DNA of 64,000 nucleotides from Actinostola sp. cb2023 (GCA_033675265.1 JAUJYZ010001117.1:372001-436000), one strand, 5' to 3'; counted from the first letter of the stretch, positions 20,184-33,000 are shown. Numbers and translations are program-made. Notes: generated by a model from the sequence alone, not told the origin.

Positions 20184-23100
20184 CTATCTTGGACTTTGAA
20201 CAGAACTGCTAATTTTTGGCAGTTTTCTGACGGCAGCTGTCTTCTTGACAGGGCCCTTTTTAGGGTCCAGAATCCTTTGGTTGTCAGGCAAACCAAACAC
20301 ATTGGATCCCCTACAGTTGGAAGAGTACCATTAGTACACTGTATATTACCTGTTGTTGTTGTAAAAGACTCAGAGACATTACATCATCATCAAATCAAAG
20401 GTGTAATGGTCTACTGGTGATGGTGCATATTGGACTCTGGGTCGGCAATCACATTGTGTCCTTGGACAAGACATACATTACATGTATATACCGTATTCAC
20501 CAGTGTATAAGCCGCACCTTTTTTTCCGAAAATCGCGATCCAAACTCGGGGTGCGGCTTATCTACGAGTGCGGCTTATACGCCGGTGAAAACGGTGCATG
20601 TTTTATAAAATAACCTTCATATTGCCTCCCTCCACCCACATGTATATGCATAAATGGGTATCAATGAATTGTTCTAAGAGAAATCTAACTAAAAAATAGG
20701 GGGTAACCTGCGATGGACTAGCAGAATCGTTCAAGGTTTGATTTAGCTGAAACTTCACTGAAATAATCTCAAAGACCCATACAATCACTGGTTAATTTTT
20801 TTCTCAAAAATTCCAATGGGAAGTAATACATTTTTATGAATCTTTAGAGGTGTTAGTTTAAATCATCATTGGATTGGGAGCATTTGATTCTATGACTGAC
20901 AGAAGTCAATCGTACCAGTTCCAACTCAAGTGATCATGTCATACAGTCGAGAATATAATATTGCATCAATGTAGTGGTAAATTAGCACTGTTTCTATAAT
21001 ATACTAACTGCATTTGTGCACGGCTGCGCACGTGTATATTTAAATCATGCAGAGTTCTTACTTTTGTAAAGCAGGATTTGTTATTCTTGCAAACTGTGCA
21101 TCACTCTCTTTTTGAGCATCATTAAGGGCTTGGCGTCGTTTGGTTTTAGTGTCATCAATGACGCTGTTAGCCTGAAATATAATAATGAGAGTTCTAACTG
21201 TATCTTTTGTCAAATAACTTAACGTTTAAGACTGGGCTCCTGCTACAATATGAAACAGTCATTTTGTAATAGATTTTGAAATCAACTGGGAAAACCATTT
21301 TTTATCCAGCCAGCCAGACTGTAGGTGAGGTCATATACATGACCCTTGTCCATGGCTTGATGATATGTCCTTGGAAAAATACTTTGATAATGAAGGAACC
21401 TAACTTACTTCATGGAGCTCAGTAATGTATTTCGTTCTGACTGTAGGTGAGGTCATATACATGACCCTTATCCATGGTTTGATGATATGTCCTTGAAAAA
21501 ATACTTTGATAATGAAGGAACCTAACTTACTTCATGGAGCTCAGTAATGTATTTCGTTCTGACTGTAGGTGAGGTCATATACATGACCCTTATCCATGGT
21601 TTGATATGTCCTTGGAAAAATACTTTGATAATGAAGGAACCTAACTTACTTCATGGAGCTCAGTAATGTATTTCGTTCTGACTGTAGGTGAGGTCATATA
21701 CATGACCCTTGTCCATGGCTTGATGATATGTCCTTGGAAAAATACTTTGATAATGAAGGAACCTAACTTACTTCATGGAGCTCAGTAATGTATTTCGTTC
21801 TGACTGTAGGTGAGGTCATATACATGACCCTTATCCATGGTTTGATATGTCCTTGGAAAAATACTTTGATAATGAAGGAAATTAACTTACTTCATGGAGC
21901 TCAGTAATGTATTTCGTTCTTTCTTCATTAATCTTGTGATATGCCTGTAATAAAAATAGTAACATAGGGTAATGGATCCTCCTTGAGATATCAAAATAAT
22001 TATTACGTTTATTGACTGAGTGGGAGCACCGGACAGGAAAATATGAGGTTGTTATTCCATACAGAATGAGCGCAGTGAGGTCTGTACAAATGACCAAGAG
22101 ACAAATATGTCCCCATCCGGCCCGACCTACATTGTAATTCAGCCAATAAGCATTTTATCATATGACCCAGCTTACAAAAAGGATGAAAAAAAACTGTAAA
22201 ACAAAGAAACATAATTTAGCACAGGGAAACAGACAGCTTTTTTCGGGCCAGCTTATGCCATCACATCCAGATGGGTCCCGATCACGTGACTCTTTCCAAT
22301 GGTTTTATTAGGAGCATGAGAGTTGGGAAATATGGCATATGATAAAACAATATACACCTATTTCAAAAAACGTTGGCATGACATCTGAAATCTGAATCTG
22401 AAATCTGAGACCAAGAGGGATTGTAATGCACAAAAACTTTATTATTATTGTGGATATATATGAGTTGTGATCTATCTTGTAATTACTGGAATATGCCACG
22501 ACCTTTAGGCAAAGACCTGCATTGGCAAATAGTGTGGCTACGAGTGTTTTTAGGTCACAGATTCAGATTTCAGATTCAGATTCAGATTTCAGATGCCAAC
22601 GTTTTTTGAAATAGGTGTACATTGTACATGTACAACATCTTGTACTTCACAGAGTTAGGCTTCAGTACAAAAAACATCCACCCTGGGATGGGAATCTAAT
22701 CCAGGAAAAGGATGGATACACTGTATATATGATTATGTGCAATCTGCAATCATTAGTTTGCTAAGCTTAATGCCCCTGGCATTCGACTTTGATGCAAAAC
22801 TGGATGTACATTGTGTACATGTAAACTGTCCTTTACCTTACACAGTATAAATTCCAGGTAGTGGACATCTGCAGTGTTTTTGTTAAACATAGCCATTGTT
22901 TCTGCACAAACCAAACAGTATTTCATGAATTTGTGTACCTTTGATTCATTGTCCAGTCTCCATTCCAGGTCTCGTAACTGACCCTCAAGAGCTGCTTTGT
23001 CTCTCTCCATCTTTCTCATTAACTTTCTTACTTCTGTCTACACAATGTAAATCAGAGAAAATCATTGCAATTATGACCATATATGCACTTGTTAACAGTC

Positions 23101-26100
23101 TCTCTCTACAGATACATACTGTACATACATGTACAGTAGGGACATCTGGGGTAACTCTTGAAATTATGCAAAATGTTGTAATTGAGACCTTTTGATCTCC
23201 TGATTATCCAATATCTTCTTTATTTGCAATATCTTCTTTATATAATGGGAAAAGAGAGGGGGGGGAGGAGGGGGGGGGGGGGGGGGGGGGAAGAAAAGAT
23301 GTATAGGTTTAGTGCAGGGGGGTTGATTAGTAACTGAACGTTTTCTGAGCCAACTCCCCATTAGTTCAATACCAGTTCAATAGGTAGTAAACTTACATCA
23401 CTTAGTCCATTGTATGTCTTTATATGCTTGGGTTTTCCTGAAAGTGCAAATACAGTAATTAATAATTACAATAGTAAATTATCACAGGACAATAGGGAGC
23501 TTAAGCAGCAGAGGTTTTTGTCAACGCGGACGGCGCGTGCACTGACAAATAATGTTCGAAACGACCATTGACATCCGTGACGGCAATCTACGACGTGAAA
23601 ACAGGTGAAGTGCCGTTAAAGTAGATTACCGTCACGGACGTCAACGGTCATTTCAAACATTATTCGTCAGTGCGCACACCGTCCGTGTTGACAAAAATGT
23701 CTGCTGCTTAAGCTCCCTAATATATACATGTATTCAATAACTGGTATGTCAAAACCATCTTGATATACATGAAGTCAACATTATTTTGTTGTACATAACA
23801 CTTTCAAGAATTGATTGACCCTGTTACAGCATTGCAATGCTGTTGTGAGACAAATGGCCTATTTAGAGTTGTTAAATGTCTTGAGATTGCCACACTTCTA
23901 GAGAGTTGATTGTTAATTATATCATGGCCCGCGGAGCAAGCTTAAAAGTGGTACTAAATGTTTCTTCAGTACAAGGCCTGTCACAATGACAATACCATTT
24001 TTTAAATTTTCTTTAAAATTTTACTGCTGTACCTGTGACAAAAAAGTGGTGGAGCTATATCACGCTGGGGCCAACCATGCCCAAAAACGATCATCAGAGA
24101 TTCGATTTGTAATAACTTTCTATGCCGTACGAATATTTTAATCAAACTTTGTCAGTGGGGTAACATAGTTATGAAAAAAAAAAAAATTTTTTTTTTGGAC
24201 CAAAAAGTCGATACTGTGACGTCATAATAAATGTTGAAATATTTTATCAATCTCTGGATTTAGGAATTCAATTATTTTGAATTAGGAATTTGAAATAGAT
24301 ATATCAGGGGAGCTCAAAGCTAAAAACCGTTTCTTGGTAGCATCAATAGTTGTTGAGTTATAGGAAGTTGAATAATGGTCCACCCACCCCTCCCCTCAAC
24401 CTAATTTTATTAGGAAGATATAGGAAAACAAACCCCTTGGGATAAATTTTTCGTTATTTCATTAAATCAATCCTTTCTTGTTTTAATTAAAAGTACTTTA
24501 CTAAATGGCTTCTAAGATCGTATCATTTTGAATTTTTTAATTTCGGTCTCAGAATGAAGATATTAGGGAATGTTTAATTATGACGTCATGTGATGACGTC
24601 ACAATATTTTGTTTTTTGTTTAAAAGAGACGATCAAGAGAAACATGTGCTTCAAAATGTTACGCATATTTTTGCAATAGACTAGTACAACATAGTTACAA
24701 GGTATTTGATCTTACGATTATTGAAATTTACAATTTAAATAATTAATTTCAAAATTCCCAAATGGTATGACGTAATTCAAAAAAGTCAAAGTTTAAAAAA
24801 ATAATACTCCTTCCATATTAATGCTATCAACAATTCATTTTCGGTATTCATCTTCTTATTATCTGCTCTTTCATTTTCAATACATAAATCAAATGTATTC
24901 CTTATCTTTAAAATCGTCAAAATGTTGCAACATGCGTAGTGACATCATAATATCGATGTTTTATGTCAGAAATGTACCAAAATATTCTCCATTCCGATAT
25001 CACTCCATATCCGAAATTTGGTCAAAAACTACTGTTTGGAAGTACAGCTATGATGAAAAATGCATTTGTGTCAGTAACAGATGAGCGATTTGGGGGGGTG
25101 GTTGGCCCCAGCGTGTATCCTCCCCCTCTCCCTCCCCCTCCCCCTCTGCGGGCCCCATACATCAGTAAGCATCAGTTACCGTCTCTTGAAGGAATTTTCA
25201 TTTGCTCTAGCTTGTCTCTCAAAAGAAGAATTTGTTTCTCTAGCTGATTGTTCATCTGTTGTTGAGTCTCAAATCTTGTTTTCCATTCATTATCTAAAAT
25301 TACAAAATAATCAGTTGGAGCAACAGGTTGGTTATCAGTTGGTTAATTATCAGTTAATTATCAACTATCAGTCAATTAATTATAATTATAATACATGTAG
25401 CATAAATGTTTTATTATACCCCCATACTCCTCAGTGAATTAAGACACTACTATGAACAGCATATTATTTAATATTATTAGTTATAATAAATGGTCTGTAA
25501 AAATAATGATGTGCGAAGAATGTTGGTGAAACTTTATATTTTTGTTGCAAAAGGTCTGGCAAAATAGCCTGCATGCTTTGCAGTCTGACTCAATTTTTTA
25601 AGCTCAAAAATTTCAGTGTGAGATTATTAACGAGTCTGCAATTAAGCAGGCTATGGGTGAAAATGCTTGGTGATTGTGGAAGTACAGTTTTTAGCCTTGC
25701 TTCTAGTAATAAAATGTAAGGTGGCAATCACAGCCATGCAGGGGCGGATCCAGGATTTTTTATAGGAGGGGGTGCACCATTTATGATCAGGACGTACACA
25801 AACTCAAGTACCAATAATGCAGTAGATATCAGCTCATCCAGGGGGGTGCGCACCCCCTGCACCCCTGCCATGGTTGGTAAAGTTGCATTGAAGAAGATAC
25901 AGTGTGAGTCCGGCCAGAAAAGAAAGACTGCAGTGCAAGTGACAGTCACCCTGATTATACATGTACATGTATGTACATTGTAATGCCAGGGGTAGAGTGG
26001 GGATACAGTAGTATCAGTGGAGTGGGGATTTAAGGTAAAGACACGCAACTAGGTGCAACATTGCCAAAAATGGTAACATTTCAGCATGTGTAACTTCTGC

Positions 26101-26989
26101 AATTTGCTGCAATTGCAATATTGCAGAAGTGCATGCTGTACTTCAATAACTTTGGCCACACAAATTGCAGAGGTGGACAAACTTGCGTGCAATGTTGCAC
26201 CGTGTGTCTGCACCTTTAGTTTCCCCGTTTTAACTAACATCAGTAGTATCAGTGAACATGAATACAGTAACGTTGTTATATATAACTTATCTACAGTAGC
26301 CTTCTGACCTTCATTGTCAACTGTATCAAATTTATCTTGCATTTCTGTAATAGTTTTTTCAAGTTCTTGTGATGATTCATCTAGCATCTCTCTGCCATTA
26401 TAAAGCAACAGTAATAATATACTTCAATATACGAATCTTCTGTTCTGGGCTTCTATTATTGCTACGTACATCATACTGCTAGTCATTACATATGTAAGCT
26501 TTGGATTCTCGAGCATGAAGCTTAAGCTTAAATATGCTTAAATGTGGTAACTTAAACAGGGATGTCTTACATGTAGCTGTATTAGTCACTGTATATAAAA
26601 TAAGCTTACTGTAGTGTACAGAGTAATAATTGCGTCAATCGATAGTAGAATCGAATTCTTGCGTTATATTGGAGCTAAATAACCACAATACACAAATCAT
26701 TGAAACTTCCAGAAACTTGTGAAAACTATTAAAACCCAACTAACTTCATCTGTTTCTCTTGCTGCAACTCTGCTTTGAGTCTCTCGATTTCATAATCAAG
26801 TTCAGTTTTCGGCGCTTGTTGTTGCCTTTGAATCCTCTGAGATAATTCCCAGGACATTTTAACAGGTTTCTGGGATGGTCTTGGCTTAATTCGTGGTTGT
26901 TTGATGATCTTTTTCTTTGCTTCTGGTTTGGAGGAAACCGACGAGTAGAATCTCGTAATGTCTGTACTTCCAAGACCGTGACCACGCAT
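20184..26989 (-). CDS. CCDC169: CCDC169 homologue, eight exons
   Basis: Coding exons: 26745-26989, 26309-26391, 25180-25293, 23397-23437, 22939-23037, 21891-21944, 21062-21171, 20184-20310. Phases agree throughout (873 nt, 290 residues). Family-specific segments are DNEWKTRFETQQQMNNQLEK, then ESKAYHKINEERTKYITEL across exons 5-6 and a C-terminal KKGPVKKTAAVRKLPK, parallel to human CCDC169. The protein is mostly predicted coiled coil with a basic, proline-containing N-terminus; the human protein is expressed mainly in testis, and its molecular role is unknown to me. Four partial copies of exon 6 with intact donors follow it in intron 6 (21308-21890). Introns carry at least five MITEs. The first ATG at 26989 was chosen because an upstream frame (to 27075) has no matching downstream reading. 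No frame defect. Confidence 0.9.
20490..20595. mobile_element. Short MITE with GTATAAGCCGCACC ends, CCDC169 intron 7
   Basis: ACCGTATTCACCAGTGTATA-AGCCGCACC is mirrored by GTGCGGCTTATACGCCGGTG-AAAACGGT, with an extra internal GGTGCGGCTTAT. A fragment of a similar class (GCGTATAAGACGCGCC) lies near 39045. This TIR type is widespread in animal genomes. Confidence 0.75.
21308..21920 (-). repeat. Tandem array duplicating the 3' half of CCDC169 exon 6 with its splice donor
   Basis: Five units of 119-122 bp. The last contains the real exon 6. The four others hold 30 nt of exon 6 (minus-strand copies at 21409-21438, 21531-21560, 21650-21679, 21772-21801) followed by GTAAGT. Each is preceded on the minus strand by CCTCACCTACAG, a usable-looking acceptor. 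A 32-nt pseudo-exon from that acceptor would shift the frame. Confidence 0.9.
22351..22620. mobile_element. TACACCTATTTC MITE, subfamily 1, CCDC169 intron 5
   Basis: TATACACCTATTTCAAAAAA and AACGTTTTTTGAAATAGGTG ends with the same CTGAAATCTGAAT arms and GGCTACGAGTG core as 13858-14127, in the same orientation. Confidence 0.92.
23270..23290 (+). repeat. Poly-G tract (21 G)
   Basis: Preceded by G-rich GAGAGGGGGGGGAGGA. Lies in intron 4 of the CCDC169 homologue. Confidence 0.95.
23493..23719. mobile_element. Palindromic MITE with TAGGGAGCTTAAGCAGCAGA ends, CCDC169 intron 3
   Basis: TAGGGAGCTTAAGCAGCAGA and TCTGCTGCTTAAGCTCCCTA form the ends. The whole 227 bp folds back (TTTTTGTCAACGCGGACGG, GTGCACTGAC, TTGACATCCGTGACGG and complements) around a short centre. 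It starts 56 bp from exon 4. Confidence 0.9.
24061..25115. mobile_element. 1.05-kb TIR element with CACGCTGGGGCCAACCA ends, CCDC169 intron 3
   Basis: CACGCTGGGGCCAACCA at 24061 and TGGTTGGCCCCAGCGTG ending at 25115 are inverted, with TAT on both sides. The interior is AT-rich with no recognisable transposase. The right end is 64 bp from the exon 3 donor. Confidence 0.8.
25739..25867. mobile_element. Short hAT-like MITE (CAGGGGCGGATCCAGGA)
   Basis: Begins CAGGGGCGGATCCAGGAT, a terminus typical of non-autonomous hAT elements in animals, and ends CACCCCTG. CCATG lies on both sides. In CCDC169 intron 2. Confidence 0.6.
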
Positions 26990-27352
26990 GACTGGAATCT
27001 ATAGCAACGGATGTAAACAATACTAACAATGGCGCCTTTGGAGGGAGTTTTAAAATCTTCACACTTTTCTTCCAAACGTATGGTTTGAAAGAAAAAGGAA
27101 ATTGATGATTTGATTAATTATTTAGTATGGCTAATTATCGATGTCACATATTCGAGAATTCGCACGATGACGTCATAGTGCTGTAATTGGCGCGCGCTCA
27201 TTTTGGTTGGATTCGTGATAAAGTTTTTCTAAATGTCAGTTCAAAAGAGTTGAGTTTTGCATTGACAAAGTGGAAGTATGCTTTTGTTAGAGGTAGTTCA
27301 ACAAAGGACTCACTTCTTCAGAGAAAAGTACTGAAAAGTGCCGTAACCCAAA
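26990..27352. promoter_or_regulatory. Bidirectional promoter, CCDC169 / TSSK-like, with CRE
   Basis: The two start codons are 363 bp apart and divergent. A perfect cAMP response element TGACGTCA is at 27168-27175, followed by ATTGG (inverted CCAAT) at about 27186 and a GCGCGC patch. In mammals CREM acts through such sites on post-meiotic genes, and TSSK genes are post-meiotic. That link is inference here. Confidence 0.55.
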
Positions 27353-28718
27353 ATGAAAGAAGACGCGGAAAAATCGACTTCGGCCGAGAAGAAGAAACAA
27401 AAGGGGGAGGGGAAGCCCGAAGACCAAGGCGGTCATCATGGCTCACTGGTAGGAGTTAGCGCGCTCTTGGAGCGATATGGCTATGGCATTGGAGAATTCC
27501 TTGGAAAGGGTTCATATGCTGTAGTAAGGAAAGCAAACTCTAAACGTTACAAAAAAGATGTCGCCATCAAGATTATCTGCAAGAAGAAAGCACCCGAAGA
27601 CTTCCTGACAAAGTTTCTACCAAGAGAGATCAAAGTACTCAAGAAAATCCGACACAATCACGTTTTAACACTATTAGAAGTCATAGAGACTAACACTAGG
27701 ATGTATATTATTACTGACCTGGCCGCGAACGGGGACTTATTAGAGTATATACGAACGAACGGTGCAATGCCCGAACAACGAGCCAGGGATATGTATCAAC
27801 AACTAGTCGGTGGAGTAGCGTACATTCACAACAGCGAAATCGTACACAGGGATTTAAAATGCGAGAACATTTTATTGGACAAAGATTTGAAACTCATTAT
27901 TTCGGACTTTGGCTTTGCAAAGGATAATATTGTAACATCGACTGGTAAGAAGAAACTAAGCCATACATACTGTGGATCTTATGCCTATGCACCGCCTGAA
28001 ATCCTTAAAGGTAAGACTTCAAATACCAGTGCGTAATATACAGCTAATTCAAAATCGTTGTCCAAGGTTTTGTTGTATACATTGTATTTCATTCCCAGAC
28101 CAAAGAGCATTACTGATGTAAGTTGTAGTTGATCAATAGATGTGTTCGTTTGCGTTGCCGAAACTGAGATCATGGTTGACTCAGTGACAGGGCCGTTCCG
28201 TGCCGCATTCTCATAAGCTGAGAAGAGGTCTGTGTACGACTGAATGGGCTTATTTGAACACATGCATCGATCAATCAGTCCATAATGCACTTCGGTCTTT
28301 GAATGCAATATGCAACAAAACCTAGGACAAGGTTTTTTGAATTAACTATATACATTTATAACATCTTCTGATAAAATTTTTGCGTCACATTGAGGAATTC
28401 ACAAATACAGCTTACGTACGACTTGTTAAAATTTCTCTTTTTCAAGGTATAGCGTACGATGCTACGTTAGCAGATGTCTGGAGTATGGGTGTGATACTCT
28501 TTACCATGCTGTGTGGTAGATTACCTTACGATGACTCGAACTTACGGAGTTTACTACAACAAGTTCATAAAAAGGTTTTGTTCCCATCTAGAGTCAAAAT
28601 ATCCGATCCTGCCAAAGCACTCGTTCACAAAATGCTTACATGGAACGTACCTGAAAGAATCACAGTCCAACAGATACTAGAAGACCCTTGGGTGTTACAT
28701 GATCACGTCGCGGAGTGA
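27353..28718 (+). CDS. TSSK-family serine/threonine kinase, two exons
   Basis: Exons 27353-28010 and 28447-28718, GT..AG, phase 1, 309 residues. After a Lys-rich 40-residue head comes a complete kinase domain: glycine loop GKGSYA (51-56), VAIK lysine K73, helix C E92, catalytic loop HRDLKCEN with D167, DFG with D185, CGSYAYAPPEIL in the activation segment, DVWSMGVILFTMLCGRLPYDD, and a typical C-lobe ending in RITVQQILEDPW. The YGYGIGEFLGKGSYAVVR start and the APPE..GI-YD context are those of testis-specific serine kinases within the CAMK group, which act in spermatid differentiation and sperm motility in mammals. All catalytic residues are present. The intron is mostly one MITE. Divergent from the CCDC169 homologue. 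Which TSSK paralogue is not resolved. Confidence 0.92.
28037..28352. mobile_element. Variant TACAGCTA MITE filling the TSSK intron
   Basis: TATACAGCTAATTCAAAATC and TTTTTTGAATTAACTATATA ends plus inner GTTGTCCAAGG/CCTAGGACAAG arms. The subterminal CCCAGACCAAAGAGCATTACT corresponds to the CCAAGACCGAA motif of subfamily 2. It takes 316 of the 436 intron bases. Confidence 0.8.
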
Positions 28719-29056
28719 CGAGGTTCAAAGAATACTTGGATATTTGTTGTCCAATTTTGAACGCCAACTTGCTAGTGATAGCAACTATTGTACATAGGTG
28801 AAAATATTTTGAAATTTCTTGTTCAATTCCAATAAGAAATCCCCCAACATGCAACGGCATGCAGCGAGACAGTCTGACGAATTAAGCACCATACGGCTGA
28901 TTATAATAATTTTCATAACTTTTTCATTTAAATACATCTTACTCATATATCTTTATCAGCGCTTATGTTCTACGTGCATGGTGGAATAAAGAAACACCAA
29001 GTTTGAATTAGTGAAGTATTTACAGCTAGAAGTACACCGCAAACTAGCCTGAGAAA

Positions 29057-29281
29057 GGGTAGAGGAGGAGGGGGAAAGGGGGAGGGGGAGGGAAGGGGGA
29101 GAGGAGAAGGGGGAGAGGAGAAGGGGGAGAGGAGAAGGGGGAGAGGAGAAGGGGGAGAGGAGAAGGGGGAGAGGAGAAGGGGGAGAGGAGAAGGGGGAGA
29201 GGAGAAGAAGGGGGAGAGAGAAGGGGGAGAGGAGAAGGGGGAGAGGAGAAGGGGGAGAGGAGAAGGGGGAGAGGAGAAGAG
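29057..29281 (+). repeat. 14-bp GGGGGAGAGGAGAA minisatellite
   Basis: Pure purine array of about 15 units with one GAA insertion near 29205. Produces a Pro/Leu/Ser-rich spurious ORF on the minus strand. Capable of triplex or G-quadruplex structure. Confidence 0.95.
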
Positions 29282-29527
29282 TGACACGTTCACAGCTCGA
29301 ATATCCAGGTCGGTTGAGAGGGGGGATTCAGAACAGCGTCCCAACGATGAAAAGTCCCGCGCGCGACCCCGTGATCTCCAATGCAACAAATAGTGCATAA
29401 GACAGTTTAAAGCATTCAATGATGCAAGCAATCTTCCAGCACGCAACAAGCAATCAAATAACAAAAAACTCCAGGTTATCTGAAATATATATTTAATAAG
29501 ACCTCAAATATACATTCACATAATTGA

Positions 29528-29880
29528 AGAAACTCAAAAAACAGTCTTCACATTCCCAGACCTATTACTGAAGCTGGGAAGTGTACTTTAAACTATAGAG
29601 GATCTGTTACCTGGAACAAGATCCCCACAGAGGTGAAAGATAAATCAAGTTTGAAAGCTTTCAAATCTGCCCTAGTTAAGCTAAACACTTTAAATACTTG
29701 AATTAATATTTTTACTGACTATTCTGATATTTTCTATTTATACATATACTATTTATTAACTATTTATTATACAATTTATTATTATTTTTAGATGTCACGG
29801 CTCTCTGGAAGAGCATTTTTTTCTTGTAATGAAGAGATTCCGTGTTTAAATAAAGTTTATGTATGTATGTATGTATGTAA
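29528..29880 (+). mobile_element. 3' end of a non-LTR retrotransposon
   Basis: The frame 29528-29701 reads HIPRPITEAGK, then SVTWNKIPTEVKDKSSLKAF, and stops. This is the standard C-terminal tail of jockey/CR1-type reverse transcriptase ORFs (W-N-x-[LI]-P-x-x-[LV]-[RK]...SL..FK). A 3' UTR follows, ending GTGTTTAAATAAAGT plus (TATG)n. The 5' end is truncated before the polymerase domain. Confidence 0.75.
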
Positions 29881-29884
29881 AAAA

Positions 29885-30066
29885 GAAGCAACAAACAACA
29901 CCTGAAAACTTCAAAAAAAGGGACTACCGTGTAAATCGTGTTCCTTTTAATAGCATACATTTTTCAGATCTCTTGCCGTAGCTTAAAATCACTTTCCCCT
30001 CCCCTTCGCCATTATATTGTCAGGACCTTAGACCCCACCCATTGCGTCACGTGGTGCTAACGGTTC
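29885..30066. other. 3' flank of the DED/NHL gene
   Basis: No further feature. The plus-strand retrotransposon end and this minus-strand gene converge here. Confidence 0.4.
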
Positions 30067-33000
30067 TTATTTGCTGTCGTCACCTGATTTAACGTCTTTG
30101 GCTTTAGTATCAATATTACTTTGATCGGTAGTTTGTTTTGACTCAGTGAGTTGTTCATCACCGTCCGGGGCTAGAAACACCTCAGTTTCCAATTTGTTTT
30201 TTTTCGTCTGCAGAATTCGCGGCTGCATCGAGGTTTTCCTCTTCTTTCTCTCCACTTTCTACCTCAATGTCGTTCCCGTCTTTCTCTGAATTCAAATCGT
30301 CGTTGTTGTCAATCTCGTTGTCATTTATCGCGTAAATTGGAACCAGCCTCACAAAAACTTGTACCCGGTGATTCTTAGCATCAGCTACGATAACACTCCC
30401 ATTGGTATCTACAGTTACAGCGTAGGGAGTATTAAAATACCCGGCATCGTCTCCGATGCTACCAAAACTGCCAACATATTCACCCCCTAGTGTAACCACC
30501 TGGATACGGTGGTTTTTTGACTGTCAGCAACTAGAATATTCTCCTGCTGGTCCAACGCTATTCCTCTTGGGTAGGCGAATTTACAAGCACCAATACCTTC
30601 CTGGCCGACGGTCTTTGCATCGAGCGTTTTCTCTCGAGCAAATATCTTCAGATGGTGTTTGACGTAATCAGATACTATGACGTCACCATGCTTGGTGACA
30701 GCTATTCCTATTGGATAATTTATTTCCTCCTGGTTGCCAATGAAGTGCAGGAATTTCCCATCCAAGGTAAATTTCTGTATTCGGTGATTGGCTCGGTCAC
30801 CAGCGTAGATGCAACCGTGGGTATCGATAGCAATCGAGCAAAGATGTGGTCTGCGATCGTTCTTGCCGTACACTGGTAAAATGGGACGAAGGAATTCTCC
30901 TTGAATAATCAAAAGTAGTGTCAACAGTACGTGTGGAAATATTTGGATTAATTGATGATGTCATGATGATATTTATGATGTTGAAATGATGGTGGTTATG
31001 ATAATTATTATTATAATGATGAAGATTGATGATGATGGTAGTGGTGGTACTGAGTGATGGTGGTAGTATGTGGTGATGGTTGTAGTGGTGATGGTGGTAG
31101 TCAGTAGTGGTGATGGTGGTAGTGGTGATGGTGGTAGTCAGTATGGTGATGGTGGTAGTCAGTAATGGTGATGGTGGTAGTCAGTAGTGGTGATGGTGGT
31201 AGTCAGTAGTGGTGATGGTGGTAGTCAGTAGTGATGATATGATGACGATGGTGGTGATAATTATGATGTGAGTGATCTAATGATATATAGCCGGACAGAT
31301 GGACAAGCTAGTTCAAAGCAGAATTCAGAGACCAATTCGAGAAAAGAGATCAAGAGAAGGTACGTTCAGCGCTGAAGAGACAAGACCACAATCATACAAA
31401 ACGTTAATGATGGTGATAACGGTGTCGACTGTGACATTGCCGAGGGAAGTAAGCTGTTGTCTTGTCCGAGCTGTAACTCCAGTCATGCAGTCATTATTAT
31501 GACGTTCTGTATGCAACACTTGCCCAAAACGTATTGAAGCACATTACGATCTTACTTCGATCTGCAATATTGCACGCAATATAGCTGAGGAGGACACATG
31601 CTGAAAGTGTGCCATTGCTGGCATTATAGTGTGCAATGTTGCAGCGCGCGTGTGCCTTCTTCACCTTAAACATATACTCACCTTTATTATTAAAAACCCT
31701 GATTATCTGCGAGTCGGTCATCACCAGGTCTCCTCGATGGCTGACCGTCAGTGCGCAAGGTCGGCATTTCCCGCCAATAATGAGCGGGTGTCTTTTAGTC
31801 GTGCCATCTTCAATGTCCAGCACGTGAACGCGTCCGTTTCCATGATCAGCGACATGAAGATGCCCCAAGAAATCCACCGCAACACCGACAGGTAAGTTGA
31901 ATTGTGGTGGAGAGATTCCTTTTCCCTTGCGCCCAATGACAGTTGACTGTGGTCCGCCGAGCTCGTTGTAATCCAGAACCTATTGAAACGGTATATTAAA
32001 GAGAACGATCTCAGCCGGGGGTCACGCTCACTACAAGTATTTAGAAAGGAACGGTAACAAAAGAAACTGTACACACAATGTTATCGTAATGATGGCATGA
32101 CTACAGCGTGGGTCTGAGATTGTTGCGCGGCAGTATTTAGGTATACACATACACCTATTTCGAAAAACCTTGATAACGGGCAATCTGAAATGGATGATCC
32201 AAGACAGAGGATGATGGAGATCAGCTGTACTGTAAGTTTGATTTGATGCGCACGGAACAGTTGTGTATTGTGCAACAGTATGTCATGGCCTTTGAGCGAA
32301 GATAATGATTTGTAGTGATGAACAACCTTTCAGCTGTACAGATTCAAGATTTAGAAAACCCTTAATTATTCTCCCATAATTCCACTTGGTTTCACATCAT
32401 CCATTTCAGATCGACCGTTATCACTATTTTTTATAAATAGGTGCGTGCATACAAGCAATATTGCACAAGGTAGGATCGCATTCCAATGAATTTATGCGAT
32501 TTTGCGCTCGACAAAGATGGACACACGCTGCAATCATGAATATCATTTGCCTTGCGCACAATGCTGAACTGAGTACCGTCACTTCTGCTAATAATTGTTG
32601 CAATGCAAATTGCCAATATAGAATGCGTTATTCGTAGGCTTCTGCCGCATCACAGTTGAGGATCATATATGCTGCAATCACGCCATCACCGGCAATATTG
32701 CGCACAAAATCAGTCGTACATGCAGCAAGTAGTTTCAAATGTAACTTGTCTATATACTCTTCCAAAATAGTGACGTAATAATTGTAGCAACACCGGCGCG
32801 AGGTATCTGTGCGTTTCTTTTTATGGAGAGCTTAATATAAATTGTCGAAAACGTAACACAGAGAATATCGTTTGAATACTGTAGCAATAGAACCGATCTT
32901 CTTTGTTTTAAAGAGCTCCTCCGAAAAAGTAACGCACAAAACATTGTTTGAATATTGTAGCAACACATACAAGGTTTGTATCTGTTCGTTTTTTTCTTAT

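Noticed and set aside
28970..29464. Pro/Leu/Ser-rich 164-residue ORF
   Set aside because: Translation of the 14-bp GGGGGAGAGGAGAA minisatellite.
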